Shown: positions 49,758 through 58,966, counted from the first letter of the stretch. The stretch: 64,000 nt of DNA from Georgenia yuyongxinii (GCF_006352065.1 NZ_CP040915.1:124001-188000); one strand, 5' to 3'. Numbers and translations are program-made. Notes: generated by a model from the letters alone, not told the origin.

Positions 49758-49928
49758 GACGTCCCCCTCCTATCGGTCCTGCACGTGGTTCCACGATGGA
49801 CCACGCCACTGACATCGGCCGGGACCGACGCGGTCGCCGGTGGATCCGGCAGGCGTTCTCGCGGACGCCCGTCGCCGTTGACCACGCGCCTGGGGCGGGA
49901 GGACGCTGGTGGGCGGAGGTGGTGGCGC

Positions 49929-50381
49929 GTGTCGTTCGAGCGCCGGATGAGGCGTCAGGGCAACGCGATCGGGCGGTGGGTGCATCACGCGTTCAAGGGT
50001 CGGCTCGACGCGTTCGGTGACCAGGCGGTGCTTATGGTCACCTCACCCGGACGGCGCACCGGGAAGCCCCGGTCGACCATGGTCCGCTACCTCGACCATC
50101 ACGGCGGCTACCTCGTGTGGGGCACGGGTAGCGGCTCCCCAACGGACCCGGACTGGTTCCGCAACCTGCGCGCGACAACCCGTGCCGTGGTCGAGATCGG
50201 CACGATGCCGGAGGAAGTCATTCCTAGGGAGCTCCTCGGCACGGAGCGTGACCGGGTGTGGCGCGAGGTCGTGCTGGTGCGGGCCCCCGGAGTCGCGAAG
50301 TACGAGGCGAAGGCAGGCCGCGTGATCCCGGTCGCGCACCTCCGCCCCGCCTCCTCACCGGGACGGTCCCGCCCTAGCTGA
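49929..50381 (+). CDS. Deazaflavin-dependent (Ddn-like) nitroreductase family oxidoreductase
   Basis: A 150-residue member of the F420-dependent Ddn/FDOR-B type split-barrel family. Signatures are LMVTSPGRRTGKPRST, DHHGGYLVWGTGSGSP with DPDWFRNLRA, the cofactor-binding core. Members use F420H2 or a flavin to reduce quinones or nitro compounds, and act at or near the membrane. GTG 49929 with GGAGGT 7 nt upstream. Convergent with the endonuclease IV gene, 24 nt between the stops. Confidence 0.85.
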   Translation: MSFERRMRRQGNAIGRWVHHAFKGRLDAFGDQAVLMVTSPGRRTGKPRSTMVRYLDHHGGYLVWGTGSGSPTDPDWFRNLRATTRAVVEIGTMPEEVIPRELLGTERDRVWREVVLVRAPGVAKYEAKAGRVIPVAHLRPASSPGRSRPS

Positions 50382-50405
50382 GCTGGCCGGGTCCTACCCC
50401 GACAG

Positions 50406-51233
50406 TCAGAGGCGCTCGCGCAGCCAGGCGAAGTCGGCCGCGTGCTCCTCGGCCCCGCCGGGCGTCTCGACCACCACCGGCGCACCCGCGGCACGCACCA
50501 CCCCGGCGAGCCCGTCGGCGTCGATGCTGCCGGCCCCGAGGTTGGCGTGGCGGTCCGCGCCGGAGTCGAACGCGTCGCGGCTGTCGTTGAGGTGGACCAG
50601 GTCGATCCGGCCGGTGATGGCACGCACCTGCTCCACGACGCTGCCCAGCTCGTTCCCGCCGGCGTGTGCGTGGCAGGTGTCCAGGCAGAACCCGACCTCG
50701 TCGAAGCCCTCCGCCTGCGAGATCGCGTCCCACAGCCGCGCGATCCGGTCGACGTGGCGCGCCATGGCGTGGTTGCCGCCCGCGGTGTTCTCGATGAGGA
50801 GCGGGACCTTGATGTCGGTCTGGTCCACGGCCTTGCGCCAGTTGTCGAAGCCCTTCTCCAGCTCGGCGTCGGAGCCGACGTGCCCGCCGTGGATGATCAG
50901 GCCCTTCGCGCCCACCTCGGCGGCGGCATCCATCTGCTGCTGGAGCAGCTTGCGGCTGGGGATCCGGATCCGGTTGTTCGTCGTGGCGACGTTGAGGACA
51001 TACGGGGCGTGCACGTACAGGTCGATGCCTGCCTCCTCGGCGGCCGCGCGCAGGGCGGCCGGGCCGCCGTCGAACGCGACCTGGGGCTTCTTCCAACCCT
51101 GCGGGTCGCCGATGAAGAACTGGCTCAGCGCGGCGCCGCGGGCCTGGCCCGCGGCGACCGGGTCGTCGTGGCGCACGTGGGCGCCGATGCGCAGGGTCGT
51201 CGCGGTCACGGGAACAGGAGGCGTCGCAGTCAT
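50406..51233 (-). CDS. nfo: Deoxyribonuclease IV (AP endonuclease, Nfo type)
   Basis: A 275-residue TIM-barrel AP endonuclease that nicks DNA at abasic sites. Metal-binding blocks are RIGAHVR, VHAPYVLNVA, IIHGGHVG, LLIENTAGG, GFCLDTCHAHAGG and HLNDSRDAFDSGADRH, the complete endonuclease IV set. Length matches the family. The ATG has TAGGCT exactly 6 nt upstream, so it is leaderless. It is divergent from the Ser/Thr kinase gene, 71 nt between the starts, and both look leaderless. Confidence 0.9.
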   Translation of the reverse strand: MTATPPVPVTATTLRIGAHVRHDDPVAAGQARGAALSQFFIGDPQGWKKPQVAFDGGPAALRAAAEEAGIDLYVHAPYVLNVATTNNRIRIPSRKLLQQQMDAAAEVGAKGLIIHGGHVGSDAELEKGFDNWRKAVDQTDIKVPLLIENTAGGNHAMARHVDRIARLWDAISQAEGFDEVGFCLDTCHAHAGGNELGSVVEQVRAITGRIDLVHLNDSRDAFDSGADRHANLGAGSIDADGLAGVVRAAGAPVVVETPGGAEEHAADFAWLRERL

Positions 51234-51239
51234 GCGCCC

Positions 51240-51245
51240 AGCCTA
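51240..51245 (-). promoter_or_regulatory. -10 of the leaderless nfo gene
   Basis: TAGGCT on the minus strand, 6 nt before ATG 51233. Confidence 0.5.
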
Positions 51246-51293
51246 AGCAGGGGCCGCCAACCTGGTCACGGTGCCGATTCGGCTGCCGTCGGC

Positions 51294-51299
51294 GATAAT
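51294..51299 (+). promoter_or_regulatory. -10 of the leaderless Ser/Thr kinase gene
   Basis: GATAAT, 5 nt before GTG 51305. Confidence 0.5.
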
Positions 51300-51304
51300 C
51301 GAGG

Positions 51305-52309
51305 GTGCCCAAAAGAGTGCTCGGTGACCGGTACGAGCTCGACAGACGCCTCGGCCGTGGCGGTATGGCCGAGGTGTGGCGCGGCATCGACCGCGTTCTG
51401 GCGCGGCGGGTCGCGGTCAAGACGTTCAGCCTGGCCGATGCCGCTGACCCAGCTCTGAGCGACATGGTGAACCGGGAGGCGATCGCCACCGCGGCCCTCG
51501 AGCACCCGGACATCGTCACCGTGCACGACGCCGGCGTCGACGGCGACACCGCCTACATCGTCATGGAACGGCTGCGCGGGCGAGACCTCGCGGCCGTGCT
51601 GAGCGACGGCCCCCTGCCGCTCGCGGAAGCGCTTCGCATCGCCGGCCGGGTGGCCGGCGCGCTCGCCGCGGCACATGCCGTGGGCATCGTGCACCGGGAC
51701 GTGAAGCCCGCGAACATCCTCATCGACGACAGCCGGGTGATGGTGGTCGACTTCGGGATCGCCGCGTTCGAGTACCAGCCGGTCACGTCCCTCGCGGAGG
51801 AGGGCACCACCCACGGCACCGCCGAGTACATGGCACCGGAACAGGCTCGCGCCGAGAGCGCCACACGCAGCACGGACATGTACTCCTTCGGCTGCCTGCT
51901 CACGGCGCTGATCGCGGGCCGGCCGCCCTTCACGGGTGCGCGGCCCGAGGCGATCCTGCACCAGCACGTCTTCATCGACCCACCGCGGCTCGCCCAGCTC
52001 AGCCCCGGCGTGCCGGAAGCGCTGGACGTCCTCGTGTCCATGCTCCTCGCCAAGGACCCCGACGGCCGGCCGTCCGCGGAGACGGTCGTCGAGGTGCTCA
52101 CCGAGGTCGCGGCCCGGCTAACGGGCGAGGCAGCCGGCATGGCGCCGGGGTCGGGCTGGCCAGGCTCGCTCGGCGGGACGTTCGACGCCCCGACTGCGGC
52201 GCCGGAGGTCATCACGGCCTCCGCGGAAGCGCTCACCGCGGCGGCGGACGTCATTACCGCCGCGGCCGATGCCATCACAGCGGCGACGGAGACTCACCGA
52301 ACCCCCTGA
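51305..52309 (+). CDS. Cytosolic PknB-type serine/threonine protein kinase
   Basis: A 334-residue Hanks-type kinase. Gly-rich loop GRGGMAEV, Lys in RVAVKTF, catalytic loop HRDVKPANIL, VVDFGIA (DFG) and the APE motif EYMAPEQ are all present, so it should be active. Unlike PknA/PknB there is no transmembrane helix or PASTA domain; after the kinase domain (to about 270) comes only an Ala/Thr-rich helix with repeated ITAAADAIT-like units, possibly a short coiled coil. Substrates unknown. Followed by a strong terminator. Confidence 0.9.
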   Translation: MPKRVLGDRYELDRRLGRGGMAEVWRGIDRVLARRVAVKTFSLADAADPALSDMVNREAIATAALEHPDIVTVHDAGVDGDTAYIVMERLRGRDLAAVLSDGPLPLAEALRIAGRVAGALAAAHAVGIVHRDVKPANILIDDSRVMVVDFGIAAFEYQPVTSLAEEGTTHGTAEYMAPEQARAESATRSTDMYSFGCLLTALIAGRPPFTGARPEAILHQHVFIDPPRLAQLSPGVPEALDVLVSMLLAKDPDGRPSAETVVEVLTEVAARLTGEAAGMAPGSGWPGSLGGTFDAPTAAPEVITASAEALTAAADVITAAADAITAATETHRTP

Positions 52310-52410
52310 CCGGACCGGGGCCCGGTGCGCCCTTCGTGCCTGCAGCTGCGCCGGGGCGCACCTGAGGGAGGTGGCGCAGGACCCGGGCGACGATCGTGCC
52401 GACGACGAAG

Positions 52411-52439
52411 GGGCGGACCGGGAGCATCCCGGTCCGCCC
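52411..52439. terminator. Bidirectional terminator hairpin
   Basis: Perfect 13-bp stem GGGCGGACCGGGA with loop GCA, between the convergent kinase and FMN reductase genes. Confidence 0.75.
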
Positions 52440-52490
52440 TCCTCGGCGATTGTCCGCCGATCAGGCGTGGGCCCATCGGGCCCGAGCCGA

Positions 52491-53078
52491 TCAGGCGTTG
52501 GCGCCCACCGGGGAGAACTGACCCGCGCGGACGGCCTCCATGGCCTTGGTCCAGGCAGTCAGCTGCTCGACCATCGGCTCGACGGCGGCGGTGGCCGGCT
52601 CGGTCGGGGTGAACACCGAGAAGTTCTCGAAGTCGGTGAACAGGGACATCAGGACGGCGTTGCGCACGTGCGCGACCTGCATCTCGGAGAGGATGCCGCG
52701 CAGGTGCTCGACGGCGCGGGCGCCGCCGGCGGAGCCGTAGGAGACGAACGCCGCAGCCTTGTTGTTCATCTCGGGAGCGAGGTAGTCCAGCGCGTTCTTC
52801 AGGGCGCCGGTGATGGAGTGGTTGTACTCGGAGACCACGAACACGAAGCCGTCGAACTCGGCCATCTTCGCGGACCAGCGCTGGCCCTCGGCGGACTGCG
52901 CGGGACCGTAGGACGGCGGCATGGCCTCGCCCCAGACGGGCAGGTTGAAGTCGGCGATGTCGACGATCTCGAACTCGGCGTCCGAGCGACGGTCTGCGAT
53001 GGACTTGACCCAGTTGGCGACGTTCAGGCTCTGACGGCCGGGGCGGACACTGCCGGTGACGATGGCGATCTTGGTCAT
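52491..53078 (-). CDS. NADPH-dependent FMN reductase family protein
   Basis: A 195-residue flavodoxin-like oxidoreductase (NADPH-dependent FMN/azo/chromate/quinone reductase). FMN phosphate loop VTGSVRPGRQSLNVA at residues 8-22, then the second FMN block VSEYNHSITGALKNALDYL and YGSAGGARAVEHL. Probably acts in quinone or oxidative-stress detoxification. AGGAG 6 nt upstream of the ATG. An AT-rich upstream region with a palindrome suggests control by a redox-type repressor. Convergent with the kinase gene. Confidence 0.85.
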   Translation of the reverse strand: MTKIAIVTGSVRPGRQSLNVANWVKSIADRRSDAEFEIVDIADFNLPVWGEAMPPSYGPAQSAEGQRWSAKMAEFDGFVFVVSEYNHSITGALKNALDYLAPEMNNKAAAFVSYGSAGGARAVEHLRGILSEMQVAHVRNAVLMSLFTDFENFSVFTPTEPATAAVEPMVEQLTAWTKAMEAVRAGQFSPVGANA

Positions 53079-53133
53079 GACACTCCTGTGGTGGATCGAT
53101 GCTCGCGGCTCGCAGTCGCGAACCCGTTCACCA

Positions 53134-53147
53134 CATGCAAATGCATG
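53134..53147 (-). promoter_or_regulatory. Operator-like palindrome upstream of the FMN reductase gene
   Basis: CATGCA-AA-TGCATG in an AT-rich patch about 55 nt before the start; TTGAAC (53151-53156, minus strand) next to it could be the -35. A MarR- or HxlR-type site would fit, but no such regulator lies nearby. Confidence 0.4.
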
Positions 53148-53270
53148 AAAGTTCAAATAGATTCCGGACGCTGCTGTGTGCCTAGTCACACCGTGGCGTC
53201 CGGGGTCTGGGGCTCAGGTCCGGGGTCCGGGGGTCTCGGGGTGCCCGCCCCCTCGCCCCGCCCGCCGGAC

Positions 53271-54263
53271 CTAGCGCCCGCGCGGCTTGAGCCGCACGTT
53301 CGGCAGCTCAGGGGCAGGCAGGGGCCCGCCGTCGTAGCCGGTGACGCGGCCGAACCGGGCGACGCCGTCGGCCTCGCCGGCGATGGCCGCCTGCCACTGG
53401 GCCCGGGCCTGGACGATCTCCTCGTGGGTGCGGGTGACGAAGTTCCACCACATGAGGACCTGCTCGCCGAACGGGACGCCGCCGATGAGGACGGCGCGCA
53501 CGGGGGTGTCCCCGGACTCCAGCACCAGCGTCCCGGTGCCGGGTGCGAGGTAGGCGAGCCATGCGGGCGGTACCGCCGTCCCGGCGACGGTGAGGTCGCC
53601 GTCGTCCACCAGCACGCCGTGCTCGAAGGCCGCGTCCACCGGCAGGTGCACCGTGGTCCGCGCCGGGATGTCGACCTGGGCGGCGACGAGCGGGGTGTAA
53701 GCCCGGGCAGGCGAGGCGACCCCGCCGAGGGTGCCCATGAACACCCGCACGCTCGCGTCGTCCACGTCGAACGTCGGCAGCTCGGGGACGTGCTCGAACG
53801 CGCGCTCACCGTCCCGGTCGGCATCGGGCAGCGCGGTCCACAGCTGCACGCCGTGGAGCCGGCCCTGGGTGGGGAACCGGGTGAGAGTGGCCTCCTCGGA
53901 GTGCCAGATGCCGTGGCCGGCGGTCATGAGGTTGAGCTGGCCGGGCTCGATGGTCTGGACGGAGCCGAGCGCGTCCTGGTGCAGGACCTTCCCGGTGAAG
54001 AGCCAGGTGACCGTCTGCAGCCCGGTGTGCGGGTGCGGGGCCACGTCCATGCCTCCGGAGGCGGCGATCTCGTCGGGTCCGTAGTGGTCGGCGAAGCAGA
54101 ACGCCCCGATGAGGGAACGCTGCCGCGACGGCAGGGTGCGGCGCACGGTCATCGCCCGCGGACCGCCGAGCGGGACGTCCCGGGGCTCGATCAGCTCCAC
54201 CGCGGGGGTGCCCGGCCCGGCGACGCAGACCTGCTCCTGAGGGCGCGCCTCGAGGTTCGTCAT
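53271..54263 (-). CDS. Pirin family protein
   Basis: A 330-residue bicupin of the pirin family. The metal site is intact: His77 and His79 in APHPHTG, His121 and Glu123 in IWHSEE. Bacterial pirins include quercetin 2,3-dioxygenases and redox-linked regulators; which applies here is open. The C-terminal cupin is followed by a longer tail (to residue 330) than in short pirins. ATG 54263 is chosen because TACGCT is 6 nt upstream. Lies in the same direction as, and 192 nt upstream of, the FMN reductase gene. Confidence 0.9.
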   Translation of the reverse strand: MTNLEARPQEQVCVAGPGTPAVELIEPRDVPLGGPRAMTVRRTLPSRQRSLIGAFCFADHYGPDEIAASGGMDVAPHPHTGLQTVTWLFTGKVLHQDALGSVQTIEPGQLNLMTAGHGIWHSEEATLTRFPTQGRLHGVQLWTALPDADRDGERAFEHVPELPTFDVDDASVRVFMGTLGGVASPARAYTPLVAAQVDIPARTTVHLPVDAAFEHGVLVDDGDLTVAGTAVPPAWLAYLAPGTGTLVLESGDTPVRAVLIGGVPFGEQVLMWWNFVTRTHEEIVQARAQWQAAIAGEADGVARFGRVTGYDGGPLPAPELPNVRLKPRGR

Positions 54264-54269
54264 GGCAGC

Positions 54270-54275
54270 AGCGTA
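54270..54275 (-). promoter_or_regulatory. -10 of the leaderless pirin gene
   Basis: TACGCT on the minus strand, 6 nt before ATG 54263. Confidence 0.5.
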
Positions 54276-54308
54276 GGCAACACGCGTCGGTGGCTCACGG
54301 CTCACGGC

Positions 54309-56201
54309 TCACCGCTCGTCGCGTGCGGCCGGCGCCGACCCGCCCGCGCGCCGGGCGGCGTCGAGCTCGGCGATCAGGGTCCGGGCGTCGTAGGGGCCGA
54401 CGTGCCGGCGCATGCCGATGAAGAAGGTCGGCGTGCCGCGCGCGCCGCTGGCCTCGGCGTCGGCGACGTCCTCACGGATCCGCTCCGCATGGTGCTGCTC
54501 ATCGACGTCGTGGAGGAACGCGTCCACGTCCAGCCCCAGGTGGCCGGCGTAACCGGCCAGGTCCTCCAGCTCGAGCTGGTCCTGGTGGGCGAAGAGCAGG
54601 TCGTGCATCTCCCAGAAGCGGCCCTGCGCGCCGGCGGCCTCCGCCGCCGCGGCCGCGAGCTCGGCGTGCGGGTGGACGTCGGGCAGCGGCAGGTGCCGCA
54701 GGACGTAGCGGAGGTCGTCGCCGAAGTGCTCGCGCACCTCCTTGGCCACCCCGGTGGCGCGGGCGCAGAAGGGGCACTCGAAGTCGGCGTACTCCACCAG
54801 CGTCAGCGGCGCGTCGGCCGGCCCGAGGAGATGGTCGCGGTCTTCGTCCACCGGCCGGCACAGGACCATAGGCAGCCCGGCCGACGTCTCCCCGTGCAGC
54901 ACCGCGGCCAGCCGGAACACCACCCAGCCCAGGGCGATGGCGAGGACGACGGCGAGCAGCACCCCGACGGTCGCCTCGTCCTGGAGCTCGGCCGAGTCGA
55001 AGGCCAGCCCGATGATCAGGAGCGACACGGTGAACCCGATGCCGGAGAGCGCCGCGCCGCCCAGCACCTGGCCCGGCCCCACGCCCTGGGGGAACGAACC
55101 CAGCCGGAAGCGCGCGCCGAGGAGGGCGGACCCACCGATGCCCACGAACTTGCCCACGACGAGGCCGACCGCCACCCCCCACGTCACCGGCGAGGTCAGC
55201 GCCTCACCGAGCAGCCCGCCGCGCAGGTCCACCCCCGCGTTCGCCAGCGCGAATAGGGGCACGATCACGTAGCCGGTCCAGGGGTGCAGCACGATCTGCA
55301 TGCGCTCGTTCACGGGCACCGCCCGGGCCAGCGCCGCCTGCGCCGAGCGGCCCACCTCGGCGAGGGGTGACTGCCGGAAGGCGCGGAAACGTAGCGCCGC
55401 CCCCTCCACCTCCTCCCGTCGTGGGGCGAAGGCCGGGATCAGCAGACCGGCCACCATTCCGGCGATCGAGGCATGCAGCCCGGAGGCGACCGTCGCAGCC
55501 CACACGGCCAGGGCGGTCAGCGCGTACGGCCAGGTCCGCCACACCCCCCACCGGTCCAGGGCCACCAGCGCCAGCACGCCGGCCCCGGCAAGAACGAGCG
55601 CGGGGGTGTGGAGCGTCCCGGAGTAGACGACGCCGATCACCGTCACCGCCACGATGTCGTCGACCACGGTGAGCGTGAGCAGGAAGACTCGCAGCTGGGT
55701 GGAGGTGGCCGGCCCGACCAGCGCCAGCGCGCCGAGCAGGAAGGCCGTGTCCGTCCCGATCACCACGCCCCAGCCGCTCGCCGCCTCCCCGGACGGGGCG
55801 ATCAGGAGGTAGAGCAGGGCAGGGACCACCATCCCGCCCACGCCGGCCACCACCGGGAGCACCACCCGGCGGCGCCGGGTGAGCTCGCCCACCGCCAGGT
55901 CTCGGCGCACCTCCAGACCGATCACGAAGAAGAACACGGCCATCAGGCCGTCGTTGATCCAGTGGCCCAGGTCCATCTCGAACACCGCGTCCCCAGCGCT
56001 GACCGACACCGAGGTTCCCCACAGGGCGTCGTAGCTCGCCGACCAGGGCGAGTTCGCCCACGCGAGGGCGACGACGGCGGCCCCCACCAGGAGCAGCGCG
56101 CTCCCGGACTCGGTGGCCAGGAACCGGCGGAGCGGACCGGAGAGCTGTCCGGACAGCTGCCGTCGCCGCGTCTGCCCCGCTGCGCGGGCGCTCGTGGTCA
56201 C
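54309..56201 (-). CDS. nhaA: NhaA sodium/proton antiporter fused to a DsbA-like thioredoxin domain
   Basis: A 630-residue fusion. Residues about 20-420 are NhaA with 12 helices: the conserved Asp in GTDTAFLLG, the Asp pair in VVDDIVAV (equivalent to Asp163/164 of E. coli) and [12 protein letters not shown]. Residues about 445-620 are a thioredoxin fold with the active site CPFC in [12 protein letters not shown] and cis-Pro GTPTFFIG. The second domain probably faces one side of the membrane and may tune the antiporter by redox state; this NhaA-thioredoxin fusion is known in actinobacteria but its purpose is not. GTG start, TAGCCT 7 nt upstream. Confidence 0.9.
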   Translation of the reverse strand: MTTSARAAGQTRRRQLSGQLSGPLRRFLATESGSALLLVGAAVVALAWANSPWSASYDALWGTSVSVSAGDAVFEMDLGHWINDGLMAVFFFVIGLEVRRDLAVGELTRRRRVVLPVVAGVGGMVVPALLYLLIAPSGEAASGWGVVIGTDTAFLLGALALVGPATSTQLRVFLLTLTVVDDIVAVTVIGVVYSGTLHTPALVLAGAGVLALVALDRWGVWRTWPYALTALAVWAATVASGLHASIAGMVAGLLIPAFAPRREEVEGAALRFRAFRQSPLAEVGRSAQAALARAVPVNERMQIVLHPWTGYVIVPLFALANAGVDLRGGLLGEALTSPVTWGVAVGLVVGKFVGIGGSALLGARFRLGSFPQGVGPGQVLGGAALSGIGFTVSLLIIGLAFDSAELQDEATVGVLLAVVLAIALGWVVFRLAAVLHGETSAGLPMVLCRPVDEDRDHLLGPADAPLTLVEYADFECPFCARATGVAKEVREHFGDDLRYVLRHLPLPDVHPHAELAAAAAEAAGAQGRFWEMHDLLFAHQDQLELEDLAGYAGHLGLDVDAFLHDVDEQHHAERIREDVADAEASGARGTPTFFIGMRRHVGPYDARTLIAELDAARRAGGSAPAARDER

Positions 56202-56208
56202 CTCGCAC

Positions 56209-56214
56209 AGGCTA
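56209..56214 (-). promoter_or_regulatory. -10 of the nhaA gene
   Basis: TAGCCT on the minus strand, 7 nt before GTG 56201. Confidence 0.45.
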
Positions 56215-56515
56215 CTGAGACGTCTCCGCGACGCGAGCTACGGCGACCCCTCGCGGGGGCGATCCGCCCGGCGTAGGGTGCCGCGTGGTGACAGAGCCAC
56301 CCCCTCCAGGCTCGACCCGGCCCCTCGACATGGCCGGCGCCTGCGTCGGCGCGATGCAGCGCCCGTCCGCCCCACCGGGGGCCATCAGCACCCGAGACTT
56401 TCCGGACTCGGTGAGCACGAGCGGCGCCCGCCGCCGGGTGCGCGAGGAACTCACAGTTCAGGGAACGCACGACCCTCTCCCGCGGCGTGCGGCCCGCCCC
56501 CACGAGAGAGCAATC
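56215..56515. other. Intergenic leader region of the sugar dehydrogenase gene
   Basis: No gene. TAGGGT at 56274-56279 is a likely rightward -10, which would give a leader of about 230 nt. The segment 56394-56418 resembles 61086-61108. The reading frame of the downstream gene is open through here without a stop but would bury its signal peptide. Confidence 0.4.
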
Positions 56516-58000
56516 ATGAGAAGAGTTCGAGCCGCGGTGCTGGGCGCCGCCCTCGTCATCCCACTGTCACTGGCGCTGCCCAGCGCCGTCGCCGACGAAC
56601 GGTCCAGACACGACGACGACGTCGTGCCGGCCGGCGAGGAGGACTTCGACCGGTCGGTGCTCACGACCGATCTGTCCGACCCCTTCGAGGTCACCTACGG
56701 CCCGGACGGGAACATCTGGGCCACCGAGCGCACCGCCGGCCGGGTGACCCTGGTCGACCCGGACTCGGGCGAGAAGACCACGATCCTCACCATCGACGAC
56801 GTCCTCACCACCCCCGGCGAGCAGGACGGCCTGCTGGGCATGGCGCTGCACCCGGACCTGCTGAAGAAGCACAAGAACCAGTACGTCTACCTCGCCTACA
56901 CCTACGAGGCCGACGGCACGGGCCCCGAGGGCGAGGACATCAACCGGCGCACCCGGATCGTGCGGTACACCTACGACGACGACGCCCAGCAGCTCGTCGA
57001 GCCGAAGGTCCTCATCGAGGACCTCATCGGCAGCGACGACCACAACTCCGGCCGCCTGGTCTTCCGGCCCGACGGCACCCTGCACTACACCATCGGTGAC
57101 CGCGGCAACCTGCAGGACCACAACGCCTGCAAGGTGAACCAGGCTCAGCGGCTGCCCACCGCTGAGGAGATCAAGGGCGAGGACTGGACCGCGTACCAAG
57201 GCAAGACGTTGCGCCTGAACCTGGACGGCACCATCCCGAAGGACAACCCCAAGCTCAACGGGGTGCGCAGCCACATCTTCACATACGGGCACCGCAACCC
57301 CCAGGGGCTCGTGGTCGGCCCCGGGGACCGCATCTACTCCTCCGAGCAGGGGCCCAAGAGCGACGACGAGCTGAACCTCCTCGAGGCGGGTGGCAACTAC
57401 GGCTGGCCGAACGTGGCCGGCTTCAAGGACGACCAGGCCTACGTCTTCGGGAACTGGGCGGCGTGGGAGGACTGCACCCCCGAGCAGTACAACGCGTTCG
57501 AGATCCCCGACCAGGTGCCCCAGATGGCCGAGCACGAGTTCAACGCCCCGAACTTCGTGCCGCCTCTGCGCACCTTCTACACCGTACCCACGGGCACCGA
57601 TTTCAGTGCTGAGCCGTGCGAGGCTCCGCTCTTCTTCATCTGCTACCCGACAGTCGCCCCCTCCAGCCTCGACTGGTACGAGGCCGACGCCATCCCCGGG
57701 TGGGAGAACTCCTTCCTCATGCCGACGCTGAAGCTCGGCACGCTCTTCCGCCTGCCCGTCCTCGACGACAACGGCCGAGGCAAGGGCCACGACGACGCCG
57801 CCCGCGTCATCGACGGCGGGCTGCCCCTGTTCGTCAGCCAGAACCGCTACCGCGACACCGCCATCTCACCGGACGGCGGGACCATCTACGTCGCCACCGA
57901 CTCCGGCGGTCTCGTGCGCGACCTCGACACCGGGGCCTCCACCGACGTCCTCGCGGACCCGGGCGCCATCCTCGCGTTCCGGTACACCGGCGCCGACTGA
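56516..58000 (+). CDS. Secreted PQQ-dependent sugar dehydrogenase (soluble GDH-like)
   Basis: A 494-residue exported six-bladed beta-propeller of the glucose/sorbosone dehydrogenase family. Signal peptide residues 1-27 (MRRVRAAVLG..., cleavage near AVA-D). The family motifs are FEVTYGPDGNIWATER, DGLLGMALHP, SDDHNSGRLVFRPDG, TYGHRNPQGL and EQGPKSDDELNLLEAGGNYGWP, which carry the PQQ and catalytic residues (His in DDHNSG and YGHRN). It would oxidise aldose sugars outside the cell with PQQ. No PQQ synthesis genes in the window. ATG 56516 is chosen because it begins the signal peptide. Confidence 0.9.
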   Translation: MRRVRAAVLGAALVIPLSLALPSAVADERSRHDDDVVPAGEEDFDRSVLTTDLSDPFEVTYGPDGNIWATERTAGRVTLVDPDSGEKTTILTIDDVLTTPGEQDGLLGMALHPDLLKKHKNQYVYLAYTYEADGTGPEGEDINRRTRIVRYTYDDDAQQLVEPKVLIEDLIGSDDHNSGRLVFRPDGTLHYTIGDRGNLQDHNACKVNQAQRLPTAEEIKGEDWTAYQGKTLRLNLDGTIPKDNPKLNGVRSHIFTYGHRNPQGLVVGPGDRIYSSEQGPKSDDELNLLEAGGNYGWPNVAGFKDDQAYVFGNWAAWEDCTPEQYNAFEIPDQVPQMAEHEFNAPNFVPPLRTFYTVPTGTDFSAEPCEAPLFFICYPTVAPSSLDWYEADAIPGWENSFLMPTLKLGTLFRLPVLDDNGRGKGHDDAARVIDGGLPLFVSQNRYRDTAISPDGGTIYVATDSGGLVRDLDTGASTDVLADPGAILAFRYTGAD

Positions 58001-58014
58001 GGGAGAGGTCAGGC

Positions 58015-58060
58015 GCGTGGCGTGCGGTCGTCGAACGGGTCGACGATCCGCACGCCACGC
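58015..58060. terminator. Long terminator hairpin
   Basis: GCGTGGCGTGCGG-TCGTCG arm pairs with CGACGA-T-CCGCACGCCACGC with one bulge and a 7-nt loop, between the convergent sugar dehydrogenase and GNAT genes. Confidence 0.7.
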
Positions 58061-58125
58061 AACGTGCTGCCCGTGGACAGGTCCTCCGGCGGGCCATGTC
58101 TCCGTTTCGCACCCCTCGACCGCCG

Positions 58126-58716
58126 TCAGGGGTTCGACGATGACGTGAGGTCACGGCGCATGACAAGGCGGGGCAGCTTGCTCGCCACCGCATCCGTCGT
58201 GCCGATCACCCGGAACCCGGCCCTCGCGAACATCGAACGTGTGCCGACGAAGGCCATCGTGGTGTCCATGCGCCCGGGCGGGTCCACGGGGTGCGCCTCG
58301 ACGGCCGGTGCGCCCCGCGACGCCGCGTAGGCCACCGCGCCCTCGATGAGCGGTCGGGTGACGCCCTGCTTGCGGTGGCCGCTCCGGACCACGACGCACA
58401 CGATGCTCCACACCGCGACGTCGTCGACCGGGCGGATGAGCTTCGACCCGGCCAGCCGGGGGATCTCGGCACGCGGGCCGATGTTGCACCAGCCGACGGG
58501 CACGCCGTCGAGGTAGGTCACCACGCCGGGCGGGTGCTTTCGCGCACACAAGGTGCGCATCGCCTGCTCGCGGTCGCCGCCTCCGAGCTCCTCGATGTCC
58601 TTCGGGCGGAGCCGGTGGGAGAGGCACCAGCAGTGCGTCGCGCGCCGGTTGGGGTTGATGACGTCGGCGAAGTCCTCGAAGCGGTCGAGGGTCACGGGAT
58701 GCGTCTCCCAGGTCAT
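58126..58716 (-). CDS. GNAT-family N-acetyltransferase
   Basis: A 196-residue GNAT protein. The acetyl-CoA loop appears as VVVRSGHRKQGVTRPLIEGAV (key R-K-Q-G-V), preceded by the beta-4 strand VWSIVCV; the N-terminal half with THCWCLSHRL is typical of the actinobacterial subgroup with a Trp/Cys-rich start. Substrate unknown. ATG 58716 has TGGAGAC upstream. A copy of the 45-nt palindromic element lies 121 nt upstream, in the same relative orientation as the copy in front of the DHA2 exporter gene. Confidence 0.85.
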   Translation of the reverse strand: MTWETHPVTLDRFEDFADVINPNRRATHCWCLSHRLRPKDIEELGGGDREQAMRTLCARKHPPGVVTYLDGVPVGWCNIGPRAEIPRLAGSKLIRPVDDVAVWSIVCVVVRSGHRKQGVTRPLIEGAVAYAASRGAPAVEAHPVDPPGRMDTTMAFVGTRSMFARAGFRVIGTTDAVASKLPRLVMRRDLTSSSNP

Positions 58717-58836
58717 GTCTCCACTGAACCACCGGGCATCGACGGCGCCCACCCGTGGCTCCTGCCTCTGCCACGCCGTCGGCCTATGAGTCGGCCTATG
58801 AGGTCGCGCTCCACCCGTCAACACGCCGGCCCCGCC

Positions 58837-58881
58837 CTGGTAGTACTTTCCTCAGGCTATGCCTGAGCGATGTACTACCAG
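58837..58881 (-). repeat. 45-nt palindromic repeat element, copy 2
   Basis: Arms CTGGTAGTAC and GTACTACCAG with inner arms CTCAGGC and GCCTGAG around TAT. Its minus strand matches copy 1 (17954-18000) at about 38 of 45 positions, including the unpaired positions. It lies between the divergent GNAT and thymidine kinase genes. Confidence 0.75.
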
Positions 58882-58885
58882 CCCC

Positions 58886-58933
58886 GAGACCTCCGCCGAG
58901 ACCTCCGCCGAGACCTCCGCCGAGACCTCCGCC
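58886..58933. repeat. Four perfect 12-bp tandem repeats
   Basis: GAGACCTCCGCC repeated four times, directly after the palindromic element and upstream of the thymidine kinase promoter. A partial fifth unit follows. Confidence 0.9.
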
Positions 58934-58954
58934 GAGCGGCTCCGCCGTCGCCAA

Positions 58955-58960
58955 TAGGCT
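58955..58960 (+). promoter_or_regulatory. -10 of the leaderless thymidine kinase gene
   Basis: TAGGCT, 6 nt before ATG 58967. Confidence 0.5.
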
Positions 58961-58966
58961 GCGCGC

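Noticed and set aside
56285-56515. N-terminal extension of the sugar dehydrogenase by 77 codons, starting at a GTG 5 nt after TAGGGT
   Set aside because: It would put the secretion signal in the middle of the protein; the extension is Pro/Arg-rich and unlike any domain. More likely a transcribed leader.
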